64,000 bases of DNA. Origin: Pictodentalium vernedei. Taxonomy: Eukaryota > Mollusca > Scaphopoda > Dentaliida > Dentaliidae. The stretch lies in contig CM062292.1 of the NCBI GenBank assembly GCA_031216915.1, positions 72,026,956 to 72,090,955 on the forward strand. The letters run 5' to 3'. Below, in pieces: positions 46,192-58,471 of the stretch (positions within the stretch are counted from its first letter, which is position 1; each line of letters opens with the position of its first letter). The notes below the pieces were generated by a model, which had not been told where the DNA came from, did not search any database, and worked only from the letters and a program-made list of their open reading frames with translations. Position numbers and translations under genes: made by a program.

Positions 46192-46832
46192 TCCCCCAGA
46201 CCAATTCCATTTACACCAACTCCCACTAGGCCAATTCCCAAAAGATCAATTCCCCTTAGACCAACTATTAACTGTTACTGATTAAGAGTTGATTAATGAT
46301 AATTAAGAAAACATTTATTTACTGAAAAAAACTTTATTTGATAAAAAAAATATTTATATGCATAACACACGAAAATATAGGTTAATAACATTTCAGTACA
46401 ACACAATACATATAACATTTTACTTCAGTGGATGTTTATTATTATCTATAACTCACACATATCAGCCACTGTTGGCCTCAAATTCACTAAAATCCCATAT
46501 ATCACAAAGCATTGTTTTTGTCTGTTATGAAAATCGGCCCAGCATCTGTTGGCCACAAAACAATAAAAAGAATCACATCCTTTGAAAGTGTCTGATTACT
46601 ACAACAATTGTTATGAAAAATCAGCCCAACATCTATAAAATATCAATGACATTAAATAACATTAAATACGTTTATAAATATTTATAAATATATTAAATTA
46701 TTGATATAAGTTATTTTAAAAGTTGAAGATATCAGTTGGTCTGAGGGGAATTGGTCTAAGGGGAACTGGTCTTTCGGGAATTGGCCTAGTGGGAGTTGGT
46801 CTAAAGGGACTTGGTCTAGTGGGAATGAATCA
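46192..46832. mobile_element. Element with inverted ends built of a 12-base unit
   Basis: The left end repeats (T/A)GACCAATTCCC-type units (CCAGACCAATTCCA, AGGCCAATTCCC, AGATCAATTCCCC, TAGACCAACT) over about 75 bases. The right end at 46736-46832 is the inverted equivalent with about seven units. The interior is AT-rich and non-coding. Confidence 0.7.
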
Positions 46833-46887
46833 CATTAAGTGACACCATATCTGCTATTTGGAGCCTGGGTAACTTGTGGCTGTAATT

Positions 46888-47513
46888 CTAAAGATTTGCA
46901 TGTTTAGGAGACTTCAAACAATCACCAATCATTTGCCTATGTAGGATCTGTTTGAGAATCTGTTCCTCGTGAGAACGATAAAGCTTTAACATGTCTGCCA
47001 ACACGGACCACACACCACGATTTCCCTGTCTTACTGGCGCAGATAATTACCTCCAGTTGGAAGAAAATTTCACCCCAGAATCACCCCTGAGCACTAGATC
47101 TTTCAAACATATCTCGGGGAGGGTCTCCGCAACCCCGATCATCTGCATGCTGCATCAATGAAGGCACGCGCTTTCTTGTGAACAGATTCAGTCCAACTGA
47201 GAACATTCGATTGTGAATATTTAATTGATGTAACCAAAGGACTCAAAACATTCAATTGTCAACATTTGGGCAGTGTAATCCAAGGACTGAAAACATTTGA
47301 GCACAGCAGGTTAGAGTGAGCTAGGTCGTGGTGCTTCTGATGCAAGAGCCCATTTTATTGAAGTACTTGGCTGCATGCGCTTTTCCTTTTGTTAACAATT
47401 TGATGTCCTTATGACTAAAATGTGAAAGCAGTAAAACACTTACTTCTTGTGATGATGTCAAAATTGGAGCACATCAGCGATCTTCGTGGTCCACCAGCTG
47501 TTGATGCAGCCAT
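46888..47513 (-). CDS. Possible small two-exon gene, unknown function
   Basis: Exon 47444-47513 begins ATG and encodes 23 codons (MAASTAGGPRRSLM...FDIITR) plus one base, ending at a strong donor GTAAGTG. Exon 46888-47033 follows an AG (GCGCCAG) and stays open for 47 codons to a TAG. It reads like soluble protein (VWSVLADMLKLYRSHEEQIL, then KQILHRQMIGDCLKSPK), with a helix-like heptad feel. The phases fit (1 then 1), giving about 71 residues. I do not recognise the family. The acceptor is poor, and the second exon could instead end at an inner donor. Nothing else between here and LMAN1 supports a longer gene. It is a candidate only. Confidence 0.3.
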
Positions 47514-47519
47514 TATGAG

Positions 47520-48077
47520 TGCCCTTGTTTTCAAATCAATTAACATTAGGTTTCGCCCATGCACCGTCTAATGGTGATTTACTGAGTTGCCGTGCCGCCG
47601 AGAGAAAATACGGGCCCTCCGGGGGGGGGGGGGGTCAATTAGATGGTACCACCTGCCCCCCCCCCCTGTTTCAAACCCAACTTACCAAGGACCCATGAAA
47701 ATATTCACCCTTCCCCCTACCGATATCTATTATGACTCAATTGCCTGTCAAAGACTAGATTGGGTTACACAAGAGAATGGTAAGAAGGGATATATATAAA
47801 TCAACCGAACTTGTTCACGCCACTTTAACTGGCATATGCTAAAGCATGTGGACATACTATAATGCATACAGCTGGTACATGGGGCTTTATGGGGCTTTTC
47901 CTCTTACATAAAACTGTATACAAAGGCAAAGGCGTTGCCATGTGGTAAGGATTCTCAGCATTAAGCGATTTACTGTCATGCTACATATGCTGCATGCATC
48001 ATAGCAGAATGAATTCGTTGAAACTCTTGAACTCTGGGTCAACTCAGCTCAAAACCAATCAGCTTCGCGGGGCCCCG

Positions 48078-48127
<50 letters not shown>

Positions 48128-48144
48128 AGGGCCCTGCTGATTTG
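47520..48144. other. Unassigned, with G/C runs and a CT repeat
   Basis: 47618-47635 is a G-run and 47655-47668 a C-run; 48088-48126 is a perfect (CT)n run. No gene seen. Confidence 0.5.
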
Positions 48145-48388
48145 TCATGGACCCAACGAATCGGCCACATCCGCCCGCTTAATATGCAAATTCACCAGCT
48201 GAAAAAAATATTATTTTTCAAAAAATTCAACAAAACCACATCATATGACTCCTCTTTGGAACGAGCTCGTCGAGATCGTTCCAAAGAGGGGTCACATGAA
48301 ATGGTTTTGTTAAAAAAATTTGAAACATTTAAAAAACGGTATTTAAAATAATAAATTTTGATATCGTCTGCATTGGGTAAAGGGTTAA
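48145..48388. mobile_element. piggyBac-type miniature element, family B
   Basis: The left terminus is lost (starts at GACCCAACGAATCGG); the right end TTGGGTAAAGGGTTAA is intact. Hairpin ATATGACTCCTCTTTGGAACG. Confidence 0.75.
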
Positions 48389-48984
48389 TAAATGTAGTTG
48401 CACTTTTAGCATGAATTACTTTCAGACGTATTCTGTCACATTGGAGACAGTTACCCATTTCACAAAAGTTAATTGTTGGTTTACGAGGCGTGAGAATAAA
48501 TTTTAACCCTTTCGTCTTTACAATCTTCTCAACGTCAGACAATTCACGATGAGAAAAGTTTATTATGAACTGACTAACACCTTCTGCTAGATTTTCAATC
48601 TTCTGCTAGGTTTTCAATATGTTCTCCTCTTGTAGTGTAGAGTAGATACTGCTCGTATCTTTCTATTTTCTGTTAGACAATTCAAATTGGTGGTTCTGGA
48701 GAATATTCTTTTAGTTTTTGTAAAAAGAAGGATGCGAACAGAGTTATGCCCCTAGTGGTGCACCCAAATGGGCGTGGCAGCGTTACTTGACCAAACATGA
48801 ATTAACATATAATATGGAATAAACATACCAAATGTGATTAAAAACTGCCTAACTGTAGTTTTTGAGGAGAGGTTGATAATGTAAACTTCACGACGGACGG
48901 ACGACTAATAGATGGGCGACGAACAGAAAGTTTCAGTTTGATAATTGGTGAACTTTCAGAAATGGGTGATTTGTGGGCTGGTGT

Positions 48985-49075
48985 GGACATATCATCCCCT
49001 GAGTTCCAAAGTGTTCTATGTGCCAATGGACACATATAGAACACATTGGGACTCATGGGACGATATGTGTGCCTT
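48985..49075. repeat. Palindromic repeat, unoccupied relative of the Y insertion site
   Basis: CATATCATCCCCTGAGTTCC AAAGTGTTCTAT with the near complement. The halves match the flanks of the Y element at 22059-24186. Confidence 0.6.
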
Positions 49076-49935
49076 TGTGGATTGTTGTCGGCTGCTCTGA
49101 ACTCGCTCTTACCTTCTAGACTTTGGCTTCTACTACTGGTTATCACTGCAGCAATTTACCTCAAGTCTGCTACTACTGCAGTCGGACTCCGCCACTACTA
49201 TAGCGGCACTTCAATTCACCACTGCCCCATATCACCACTGTATTCAAAGATCACCACTGTAAACTATCACTACCATTAAGTTCCCACATTGCCGTAACTG
49301 ACTTGTACCATGGTTACCCTCACCCATCCAATGACAACTTTCCACTGTCTCCATCTTATACTATAGTCTTCTACCACTACTGCTAGCATGCATCAGTACC
49401 CTTCTGTCCTGTGATTGGCTTCAACTACAGCTGTCTCCTTTCAGCACGGCATCCCTCTTCCTATACTTCTGATGACCTTTGCCACTGCATAATCCAATCA
49501 CCGCTGCCAATATTACATCGCAACACGGATCTACTGTATACCACTTTCAGACATGAGTACAAAAGGGACTGGGCAATTCCATGCAAGGTAGGACATGACA
49601 GGTGAAAATTATAATTGGCTATATCCATTATAAATTGCATGATTTGTGTAGCCAATATATCAAAGTTAACTGAAATAACAAAATTTAACGCGAGTTTGTA
49701 AGTACTTCTGAAATTTTTAAAAATTATTTGAGGCTGTGTACATTTTAAAGTGTATTATAACTACACCATGGATGTTATTTGCAAATGAAGTATTCATGTT
49801 TTTAGATTGATTAGACTATTATTTCATGATGTTTATTGAAGAATAAGGTTGTGTGATAATTATTTAGAAGTTTGGATCTTTATTCAAACAAACATATTAA
49901 TACTCCATTCTTCTGAAGTTATAGGTGTTTATAAT
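49076..49935. other. Unassigned; CACTAC-type imperfect repeats at 49150-49400
   Basis: Loose repeats of CCACTGC/CACCACTG type. Frames of 60-77 codons here are driven by that repeat. No gene supported. Confidence 0.4.
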
Positions 49936-51730
49936 GTTACGTCAGTCACGATAAAGTACCTTACATTGATGCCATAGAGATGGATATGAACAGGAACCAA
50001 TGGCATTGTAAAATCTCCTCCTTCATTACAGTTGAAATAAATTGAACAAATTATTATTTGACTTTATGAGATAGAACATAGATATTTTGGCCATCGAAAA
50101 ATGTCACGTCAGTCACATGTTACGTCAGTCACAGACTGTTACGTCAATCACATTGTGAAATTTTCGCAGACTGCACGTATTAATTATACAAGACCCTAAT
50201 TTTGTACAAATTCAGTTTTAGCTCAACTTTGGCGAAGCCAAATTTGAGCTTATGCCATGGCCAGTCGTCCGTCTGGCCGTCTGTCCGTCAACAATTCAAT
50301 ACGGCTCAGGCTAGAGGCCGTATTTATGAACCAATCTTTACGAAACTTCTTGGGTACCTTTGTTATGACCGTGGGCCGAGAACAAGTGTTTTTGGACCCG
50401 ATCCGAAATTCAGGTTGGCCGCTGGCGGCCATTTTGTACAGACTTAGGTGAAATCAGATTTGAAAGCGCTGATGTGAATAATTTTTTGTATGAATGTTTA
50501 GTAACATGGGATACATCACATATAATACAGGTTTTTTTCTCGTACGTAAATTATGCAAATTAGACTAACTTTGATGTATTTAGTGTTACTTTCAGCACTG
50601 TAAGTGCAAATGCCAATACGGCTCGGGCAAGAGGCCGTATTTATAAAACGATCTTTACGAAACTTCTTGGGTACCTTTGGTATCACCGTGGGACGAGAAC
50701 GAGTGTTTTTAGGTGCGGTCCAAAATTCAAGATGGCCGATGGCAGCCATTTTGTACAAAATTAGGTGCAATCAGATTTTTACACTGAACTTCCATATGAA
50801 AGCGCTGATTTGAAAAATTTTTTGTGTGAATGTTTAGTACCATGGGATACATCACATATAATACAGGGTTTTTTTCTCGTGCAGAAATTATGCAAATTTG
50901 ATGAACTTTGATTTTGTCAGTGGTCCTTACACAAAGGAAGTACACATGTCAATACGGCTCGGGCTAGAGGCTGTATTTATCAACCGATCTTCACGAAACT
51001 TCTTGGGTACCTCTGTTATCAACTTGGGAGGAGAACGAGTGTTTCTGAGTGCGGTCCAAAATTCAAGATGGCTGCCAGTGGCCCTTTTTTACAGAAATTA
51101 GGTCCAATCAGTTTTTTGTACACAACTTCTATACGGCTCAGGCTAGAGGCCGTATTTATGAACCGATCTTTACAAAAGTCATTTAAGTGGATTTTAATAC
51201 TTGATTCTATATAATTCTATAAGCTAAGAGGGAAATAATGTAATAAAAGAAAACACAACAAGCAGGAAAGATTAAAATAAGTCAATTAGATAAACAATTT
51301 TACATAATTGTTCCAATCTGAAGACACAGAAATCTTTGTTCAAACTTGTTACGTCAGTCACGTTACGTCAGTCACGCAAACTTTTCATCCCTCACTGTAA
51401 TATACCTAATGTTCCTCAAAAACAGCGATCATGTTTTATCATGTGTTCATCATAGATATATACATATATAAACTGGACATGTCCTGCGAATAGTTTGAGG
51501 AGACTATTTAATAATCTGAACCACCAGAAAAAGTCATGTCCTTTTTGTGTTACATCAGTCACGACATAAAATTCCACCCTGCTTCCAGATATTTTCTAGA
51601 AGGATGTTCTTTCTTATGCTACTGTATAGTTTGGAGGCATGACATAATACTAAGGCAAATTTAATTTAAATTTACAGTCACTAGGTATATAAAAATAAGC
51701 AAAATATGTCAACCTGTTACGTCAGTCACG
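49936..51730. promoter_or_regulatory. Array of GTTACGTCAGTCAC motifs
   Basis: Eight copies, all in the same orientation: 49936, 50103 (one change), 50119, 50138 (one change), 51348, 51362, 51549 (one change) and 51716. The complement contains TGACGTAAC, a CREB/ATF or PAR-bZIP-like site. Regulatory role is inference; it could also be a scattered satellite unit. Confidence 0.4.
50205..51200. repeat. Tandem repeat, about 320-335-bp units
   Basis: AATACGGCTC(A/G)GGC.AGAGGC and GTATTTAT.AACC recur at 50298, 50615, 50951 and 51131. The units share CTTTACGAAACTTCTTGGGT, ACGAGTGTTTTT and AAGATGGC..GGCAGCCATTTTG, then GATACATCACATATAATACAG. The last unit is short. The repeated frames of 64-85 codons are not conserved in all units. 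Confidence 0.85.
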
Positions 51731-51974
51731 CGTGGAACAGCCCGACTTGGAACTTTACCCTACCAATGGGTACGTAATGGCCATGTGGCTTCATGCAGTT
51801 AAAAAGGATTCTACAGACACAATCTTAGAGAAGAATCCCGTTAGTGGGTTTCCATTCTTCAATACCCTGATGAGTATTCGAGGGGTTTCAGACTTTACCT
51901 CACCGAGGGATATATCATGGCTTTATATAATGAAAAGCAAATTGATCTAGATACCATATAATGCAATGCAATAT

Positions 51975-52020
<46 letters not shown>

Positions 52021-52290
52021 CAATGTTAACGTCTAGAATCCACCGCAGTGCTCTGTGACTTACATTATTACCCCGTATCACAAGTGTTCACACCCTTTGT
52101 TCATTCTATGACATTCTCAGCTCAACTCAACGGAGCATACTGCCGGTGCTCCACAGACGGGCACACAAGGCAAGCATCTCAACAGGTCCCTATTTTACAC
52201 CTAGATACGGTGGGGACTGCGGAGTACTGGTGAACATTCCCAACGTTCACAGCTGGCATGTGATGCAACGTCGCAGAATCACACATTCAA
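51731..52290. other. Unassigned, with a (TAA)n microsatellite
   Basis: 51974-52019 is an almost pure TAA repeat. The rest shows no repeat copy or exon. Confidence 0.5.
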
Positions 52291-52435
52291 ACTTCGCTGA
52301 TCGCACACCAGTCATACTACAGGAATCACCCGAATCAATCGCCGAACGGTCACCCATCCAAGGACCTCGACGTTGCTTAACTTCGGTGATCTAACGAGAA
52401 CCGGTCTCGCTTCGCCAGTGCTCCCCGCATGGACT
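52290..52435 (-). mobile_element. 5S-like SINE head, minus orientation, without the common body
   Basis: About 52335-52420 is the complement of a 5S-like head (GTTGCTTAACTTCGGTGATC, AACGAGAACCGGTCTC). The text before it does not match the common SINE body, so this may be a second 5S-SINE type or a head attached to another body. Confidence 0.6.
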
Positions 52436-52509
52436 GATAGTGGTAGAAGCTAGAAGACAATGATCAAGGGAGATATAGTACTGGTAGTGGTGATTAGACT
52501 TAATAGTGG

Positions 52510-52730
52510 TTAACTCGTTACTTAACATGGAAAGCAGACGACACTTACAAAAAACATTCTTGTATAACTAATTTTTTTCATTTTTGGTCTCAAAAACATA
52601 GGTCATGACCCCTCGTTGGAACGAGCTCGACGAGGGGTCATAACCTATGTTTTTGGGACAAACAAAATGAAAATTAATTGGCGATTTTTGAGAATAGCGC
52701 TGGCCGGTTTTGGCCGTTACGTTGGGTAAG
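52510..52730. mobile_element. piggyBac-type miniature element, family A, shortened hairpin
   Basis: TTAACTCGTTACTTAACATGG and AAGCAGACGACACTTAC on the left, GGCCGGTTTTGGCCGTTACG TTGGGTAAG on the right. The second half of the hairpin loop is missing. Confidence 0.7.
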
Positions 52731-53330
52731 AGAGAGGAGAGAGAGATAGAGAGACGCAGTTGGAGTTCCGAAAGGAGACACTAGTGGATGAAGCCGATCA
52801 AAGAAGGATGTTGGAACAAGCAGTAATAGTCTATCGTATATGACGGAGACAGCGGAAGCTGATAAGAGGACGGATAAGGGTAACCGCGGTGCAAGTCAGT
52901 TACAGCGGCTGCAGAAACCAATTCAAGCAGCAGTCTTAATGGTTGTATTGGCGGTAATGGTAGACGCCAATAGAAGTAGCCTTTGTGTAGACCACTGTTG
53001 TGAGTGCCAGAAGTGGAGGTCAAAGTCCAGAAATAAAAGCTAGTCCACAAAAGTCGACAAAGGTTCACATTATTCCACAACCGCCCATTCCAAGAGGTCC
53101 ACAGATGACCAAGTGAGGCGGAGAATTGTACGAGAAGTCACTCGAATTGAACATTGCACCAAGCGACACATCGGTACATCTGGTATATGCACATATGGTG
53201 CATTACTGATACATTTTAAATGACTCCCAACATCACGGGCTTCTTTTGGTTTTATTTTTTTTACTGGACATCAAAATATTGTTGACTATATATACCATTA
53301 TTATGTTCCTGACATCCGAAGGAGGATTCG
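52731..53330. other. Unassigned
   Basis: A 67-codon plus-strand frame at 52840-53043 (rich in charged residues, with CVDHCCECQKW) is open but has no recognisable family and no splice-site support. A short GA run lies at 52731-52755. Confidence 0.35.
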
Positions 53331-53880
53331 GGGATATCTAGTGAAAACCACCGTGCGTCAGTCCGTCCGTCTGTCCGCGAAAGTAAACGGGAGTTATGAG
53401 GGTTTTTTGTGCTTATTATGAGCTTATTTTATATATTATGAGCTTATTTGCTACGATATGAGACTTATGAGGCAAATTGCGAATTATAGGGTTAGGGTCA
53501 GTTCACGGTTGGGGTTAGAGTTAGGGTCAGCTCCCGGTTAGGGTTACGGTAAGTAACCCTTTTCATTCCCTTTGAAATTCTTCCCCCAAAACAGAGTTTT
53601 TAACCGTTGTTCGAACGTTTTAGTCCGTCTGTCCGTCCGTACAAACGTTTTGGATTGTAATTTCAAAGCCATCGGTAGGATTTGGATCTGGTTTGGTATG
53701 CTGGTAGACCCGCATGGGAGAACGGACATGCACAAGGAACGGGTTCCGTCCAATAATTGTTCCAAGAGTTATGGCCCTTTTTCTGCCCCACAATACCTTT
53801 AACGCTACTTCGAACATGTCTACGGGTCGGGGGCAGTGGCCCACGCTCTTTGCATACCCTTGTTTTCCAAAAAAAAACTT
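53331..53880. repeat. Interspersed repeat with GTCCGTCCGT and GGGTTAGGGT blocks
   Basis: CCGTCCGTCTGTCCG at 53360 and 53625-53640, and four GGTTAGGGTTA-like blocks at 53500-53550. The text GGTAGGATTTGGATCTGGTTT and the frames over it are typical of a dispersed repeat. Not a telomere. Confidence 0.5.
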
Positions 53881-53882
53881 CA

Positions 53883-54129
53883 TTAATCCTTTACCCTGAA
53901 AAGCAGACGACACTTGCAAAAAAAATTCTTGAATAACTAATTTTTTTCATTTTTTGTCTCAAAAACATAGGTTATGACCCCTCGTTGGAACGAGCTCGAC
54001 GAGCTCGTTCCAACGAGGGGTCATAACCTATGTTTTTGAGACAAAAAATGAAAATATAATGAAAATTTATTGGCGATTTTTGAGAATAGCGCTGGCCGGT
54101 TTTGGCCGTTACGTTGGGTAAAGGGTTAT
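53883..54129. mobile_element. piggyBac-type miniature element, family A (L-R arms)
   Basis: TTAATCCTTTACCC then AAAAGCAGACGACACTTGC; right end GGCCGTTACGTTGGGTAAAG GGTTA. A perfect long hairpin in between. Confidence 0.85.
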
Positions 54130-54340
54130 TTAAACCCTACCTACTGTGAATAGTAGACGAGTCGTAACCTCTTGAATTCCTCATAATTTGCACATGTTTT
54201 GGCTCCAAAAATAGCTTATGACCATTCGTTGGAACGAGCTCGACGAGATCGTTCCAACGAGGGGTCATAAACTATGTCTTGGTGGCAAAAATAAAAAAAA
54301 ATAATAAAATGTTTCAATTAATTCAGTATTTTGCCCACAA
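54130..54340. mobile_element. Worn family A element abutting the previous one
   Basis: TAAACCCTACCTACTGTGAA, AGTAGACGAGTCG; hairpin TAGCTTATGACCATTCGTTG with its near complement. It follows the preceding copy directly: two insertions at neighbouring TTAA-like sites or a tandem pair. Confidence 0.6.
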
Positions 54341-55253
54341 CCCCACACCCTCTCTGGCATAGCCAACTTGATAATCCATTACGAGTTGGGACGGGGACAA
54401 TCTGCTCTCAACTCTTGGTGCTCCATGATCTTGTCTCTCGTCGTATCTCACCTTCACCGTTTACATTTTCTCTTTACCCTTGGCGAGCCTGCGGGTTATC
54501 TTGAATCAACACAATGCAAAATGTAATTTTAATTTTTATTTACTGACGAATTTATTTCCTAGTCGAGCCGCCAGGCTTCACGGGGTTTTGATTTTGAATT
54601 GTCTATAAATAAACTCTGTCCTCATTGAGATGATTGGGGGAAATCACAATATTATGCATTTTTCATTCAGCTTGACAAAAGATTTTCTTTCGGGATGGAC
54701 AAAAATTTTTTGAACAGTTTTTTTTTTTCACATGATACTAAACTGAGCACGACTGTATTTAAAGTCGGAGTGCACAATTTGAAGATTTTTATATGGAGAG
54801 GACTCTAGTAAGACTCAAGTAAACAGTCATATATTATTGTGTGAAATTAAACGGAGGAAAACATTTGATAGGGAAGACACGATAGAAATATAAATATTTA
54901 TGATTTACCGGGATATTTTAACACACAAAGGTAAGCGTGGGAATTTCTTGTACCGAAGGTGCCAATGAAGTTTTGGGGTTCTTTTATCTTTTTCCTTTAG
55001 AACGTTCGACAGTGGGTATATGTGTGTAAGGAACTGCTTATGTGTGTTTGTAGCTAAAGGCGTATGGGTGTTATGTGGATGAGGAGCTGGTTGAGCCTTT
55101 GACACTAAAAATGTCACAAATAAATGGTCATCTGTTCCTGGGACGAGAGGATAGGAACGAGGACTGCAGCATGCATTTCAGATATGTATTGGGGAGGGGA
55201 AAGGTCCTCGGTATTATTTGGGCATTGTAAGGGTATGCGTTTTTTAACCTTTT
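54341..55253. other. Unassigned
   Basis: No repeat copy or coding signal recognised in this 0.9 kb. Confidence 0.4.
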
Positions 55254-55495
55254 ACCCAACGTAACGGCGAAAACCAACCAGCGCTATTTACAAAAATCAC
55301 CATTCAATTTTCATTATTTTTTTTTATTTTTTGTCTCAAAAACATAGCTTATGACCCTCATTGGAACGAGCTCATAGAGCTCGTTCCAATGAGGGGTCAG
55401 AAGCTATGTTTTTGAGTAAAAAAATGAAACAAATTAGTTATTCAAGAATTTTGTTTGCAGGTGTCGTCTGCTTTTCATGTTAGGTAAAGGTTTAA
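55254..55495. mobile_element. piggyBac-type miniature element, family A (R-L arms)
   Basis: TTAACCTTTTACCCAACGTAA ... TTCATGTTAGGTAAAGGTTTAA; hairpin CATAGCTTATGACCCTCATT. Confidence 0.82.
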
Positions 55496-55998
55496 AGATT
55501 TGAATAGTGCCGTTTTGTCATCAAGGAAAAGCAGTTAGGTTCATTTTTATTAACAGTTCCTTCAGAACTAGTATACTAATGGTATGTAGAAATGGTATGT
55601 TTATCGTCACCCAACCGACTTCATTTTTAGGGCCCGACTTAAAACCTTTTATTAAGGTCACTCTTGAAATTTGTTTGAATTCTTACACGTATTGGTTCCT
55701 GACGTAATTTTATACCTTCACAACAATGTAATTTCGGTTATATTTGTATTCTGTTTAAATCTTAAGCATTTTTGTTTGTGGTTGGGGGAATATAATCTTC
55801 CCTGAACATAAATGTCCTCTGGAAAATGCTTTTAATTTAAGAAAAAAAATCATCTCTTTTTCTAAAATGTCACAGGAAACACATTTAAATTTTTGGACTA
55901 ATCAGAACATTGAGTTGTCAGTCATATCCCCTAACATGGATATGAGGAATGGATTTTATACCAATATAAGCTTATTTTAGACTGTGCCCCAGTCCTGA

Positions 55999-56236
55999 TC
56001 AAGCCAACACAACGGCCAAAACTGGCCAGCGCTATTCACAAAAACTGCCATTCAATGTTCATAATTTTTTTGCCCCAAAAACATAGTTTATGACTCCCAC
56101 ATTGGAACGGGTCCGTTGAGATCGTTCCAGTGAGGGGGTCATAAGCTATGTTTTTAACGCAAGAAATGAGAAAAATAGTTATTCAATAATTTTTTTAGCA
56201 GGTGTCGTCTGATTTTCATGTTAAGTGAAAGGTTAA
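55999..56236. mobile_element. piggyBac-type miniature element, family A (R-L arms), worn
   Basis: The left terminus is decayed (AGCCAACACAACGGCCAAAA), the right end TTCATGTTAAGTGAAAGGTTAA. Hairpin CATAGTTTATGACTCCCACA. Confidence 0.7.
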
Positions 56237-57195
56237 GAAAGAAACTCCCATGTGACAAAGAGCGGTGTACAACGGTGTGGGTTATTTAAATTTTAATCAC
56301 GACAAAGGTATTAGCAACATTCACATTGGACGTGATGCGAAAAAATTATTAAAACCCCCGCAATGCCAATGTAGATAAAATTATGATTAAATCATTTTCT
56401 CCCCAGTCTGCAGTTCCGACACTGCGTGCCGTTTGTGATTTTTGTGTTTCAATGGAATCACCTCAAATATGGGCTGCTTTGAGCCCAACATTCCATGTGT
56501 AACATGCAATCATTGATTGTAAATTTGATGCATCGAATCGTTGCGTCAGAATACAAACAAAGGTTGCATGTTTTACCTTGGACTTTGGACTCAGTGCAGA
56601 CAAACATGGGTGTAGCGAAAGGGTTGGGTGGGGTGGGGGGGGGGGGGGGGGGCACCCAAACATTTTTTCAGACGGGACATTTTGGTCTTGATTAGAATCT
56701 TAGGTGCCGATTTGCCCTTGCTGGAGATTTTAGTACTTTTTTCGAAACTGGATTTGATACTTGGACACACGGTCGATCAAAAACCTGGACGGCTGTGGTA
56801 TCCGATTCGGGCAGTTCGATGCTCGGCACGACCAATTTGGAAGCCGGTACCTGTTAATTAAATAAGAAGTTACGACTATTGCTTGTATATTTTAATAACC
56901 TGTAAATAAATTTCCAAGAAGTCTTGAGTTCTTTAACCCTTTCACTGCCACGCCCACTTTATCCACACATGGAGTACCTCTATGTATGCCTTATGCGAGA
57001 AAGTTTAATAAAATTTATGACAATTGACATGTTGATACTCTATCATATGATTAATTGTTAGAAAGGGCTCTTTGAGCCATTTCCAACAATTAATCAGATG
57101 GTAGGTTTGATATTCGCACACCAGAACGCACAGATAATCATTATAAAATACGTTCCAATAGTCGCTTTCGGCAGCGAAAGTGTTAACTATAATCC
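56237..57195. other. Unassigned, with a G-run and a small hairpin
   Basis: 56628-56652 is a G-run behind the only longer frames. 57050-57100 has TTGTTAGAAAGGGCTC TTTGA GCCATTTCCAACAA. Nothing coding. Confidence 0.45.
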
Positions 57196-57290
57196 CGACT
57201 GACTGATACTTAGTTCCGACTACATCAAGGCATGCCTTCGACGAAACCATTCCTTGAGATGATGTAGTTGGAATATTTCATCAGTCGATA
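57196..57290. repeat. Hairpin repeat, relative of 57577-57663
   Basis: GACTACATCAAGGCATGCCTTC followed by the near complement; it shares GGCATGCCTTCG.CGAA with the second copy about 400 bases on. Confidence 0.6.
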
Positions 57291-57771
57291 TCCGAGCCAG
57301 CACAGTGGGTACAAATCAGGTTTACACCCCTCCCCACCCAAATCTCTAACCTTTGGACCCCTCTGAAGACAAATTATTACCCTTATTTGACTATGAGGAT
57401 ATAGTTTTATAAAGTTACACGGTATAAAATTGAACTGAAATATCAATTAAAAATCATTGCATCACTCGCATGTAGGGCACTGCGAATCATATATTTTCGA
57501 CGAATCTCGAATCGAATCAAGTTTATTATTCGAAATCGAGTCGAACCTCGAATCGAATACAGGAGTCTTGAAGTCCCGACTGATAAAATATTCCAACTAT
57601 ACATCATCAAGGCATGCCTTCGTCGAAGTCATGCCTTGATGATGTATAGTTGGGATATTACCCAGTAATTAAATTTCTGTTAATTGTATACTGTTCTTTT
57701 TTTTTGTGTTTTTTTTTTTTTTGCATTTTGTTTTCTTTAATTTCAATCTGCTTTTACCCGTTTTTCTATCT

Positions 57772-57880
<109 letters not shown>

Positions 57881-58471
57881 AACTTCTCTTGTGTATAATG
57901 TTTACATATTGTTATATTTTGTTCTGCCTTTTGTAATCTATTAGTCTTTGTACAGGAGTGGAGGGTTTTCTAAGTGGTCAGCACTTGTCCTCCAATCCTG
58001 ATTTGCATTGTTGAATGGCAAATAAAAATATGTTTAATCTAAATATTTTTGTTCAAAAACAGAAACGGACGCGAGGATTATGTACTGGGCACTGCGCGGG
58101 GCTAGCCACCAGCAACCGTGAGCTCATCGTCGATATTGCTTGGGAACTTTAAATTTGTTTTCGGCGGTGGTAGTGACTAGTGAAACTGGAATCATCATGG
58201 GTGGTGGTCTGAACACAGATGCTTTTTATGTTAATATAGCGGAAATTACACTCAGTCTTTATTTTCAACATTATTTACGTACAATTTCTATCTCAGCTAT
58301 ATTATTTTGTGATACGACTAAGATGACTAATACCAAGCGTGGAAACAATTCAAATGAAAATTTGTTCCCAAAAATGGACACCTGCTCTGGTCAAGCCTGA
58401 TAATGAACAGCTTGTCATTTGTAGACTGGGAACCACAGCAGCCCACAGAGGTTTAAATTGGTGGTACCAGT

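Noticed and set aside
52840-53043. 67-codon frame with CVDHCCECQKW as a small cysteine-rich gene
   Set aside because: No signal peptide in the right place, no splice or promoter evidence, and chance length.
53500-53550. TTAGGG-like telomere tract
   Set aside because: Only four imperfect blocks mixed with CAGTTC/CAGCTCC text inside a dispersed repeat.
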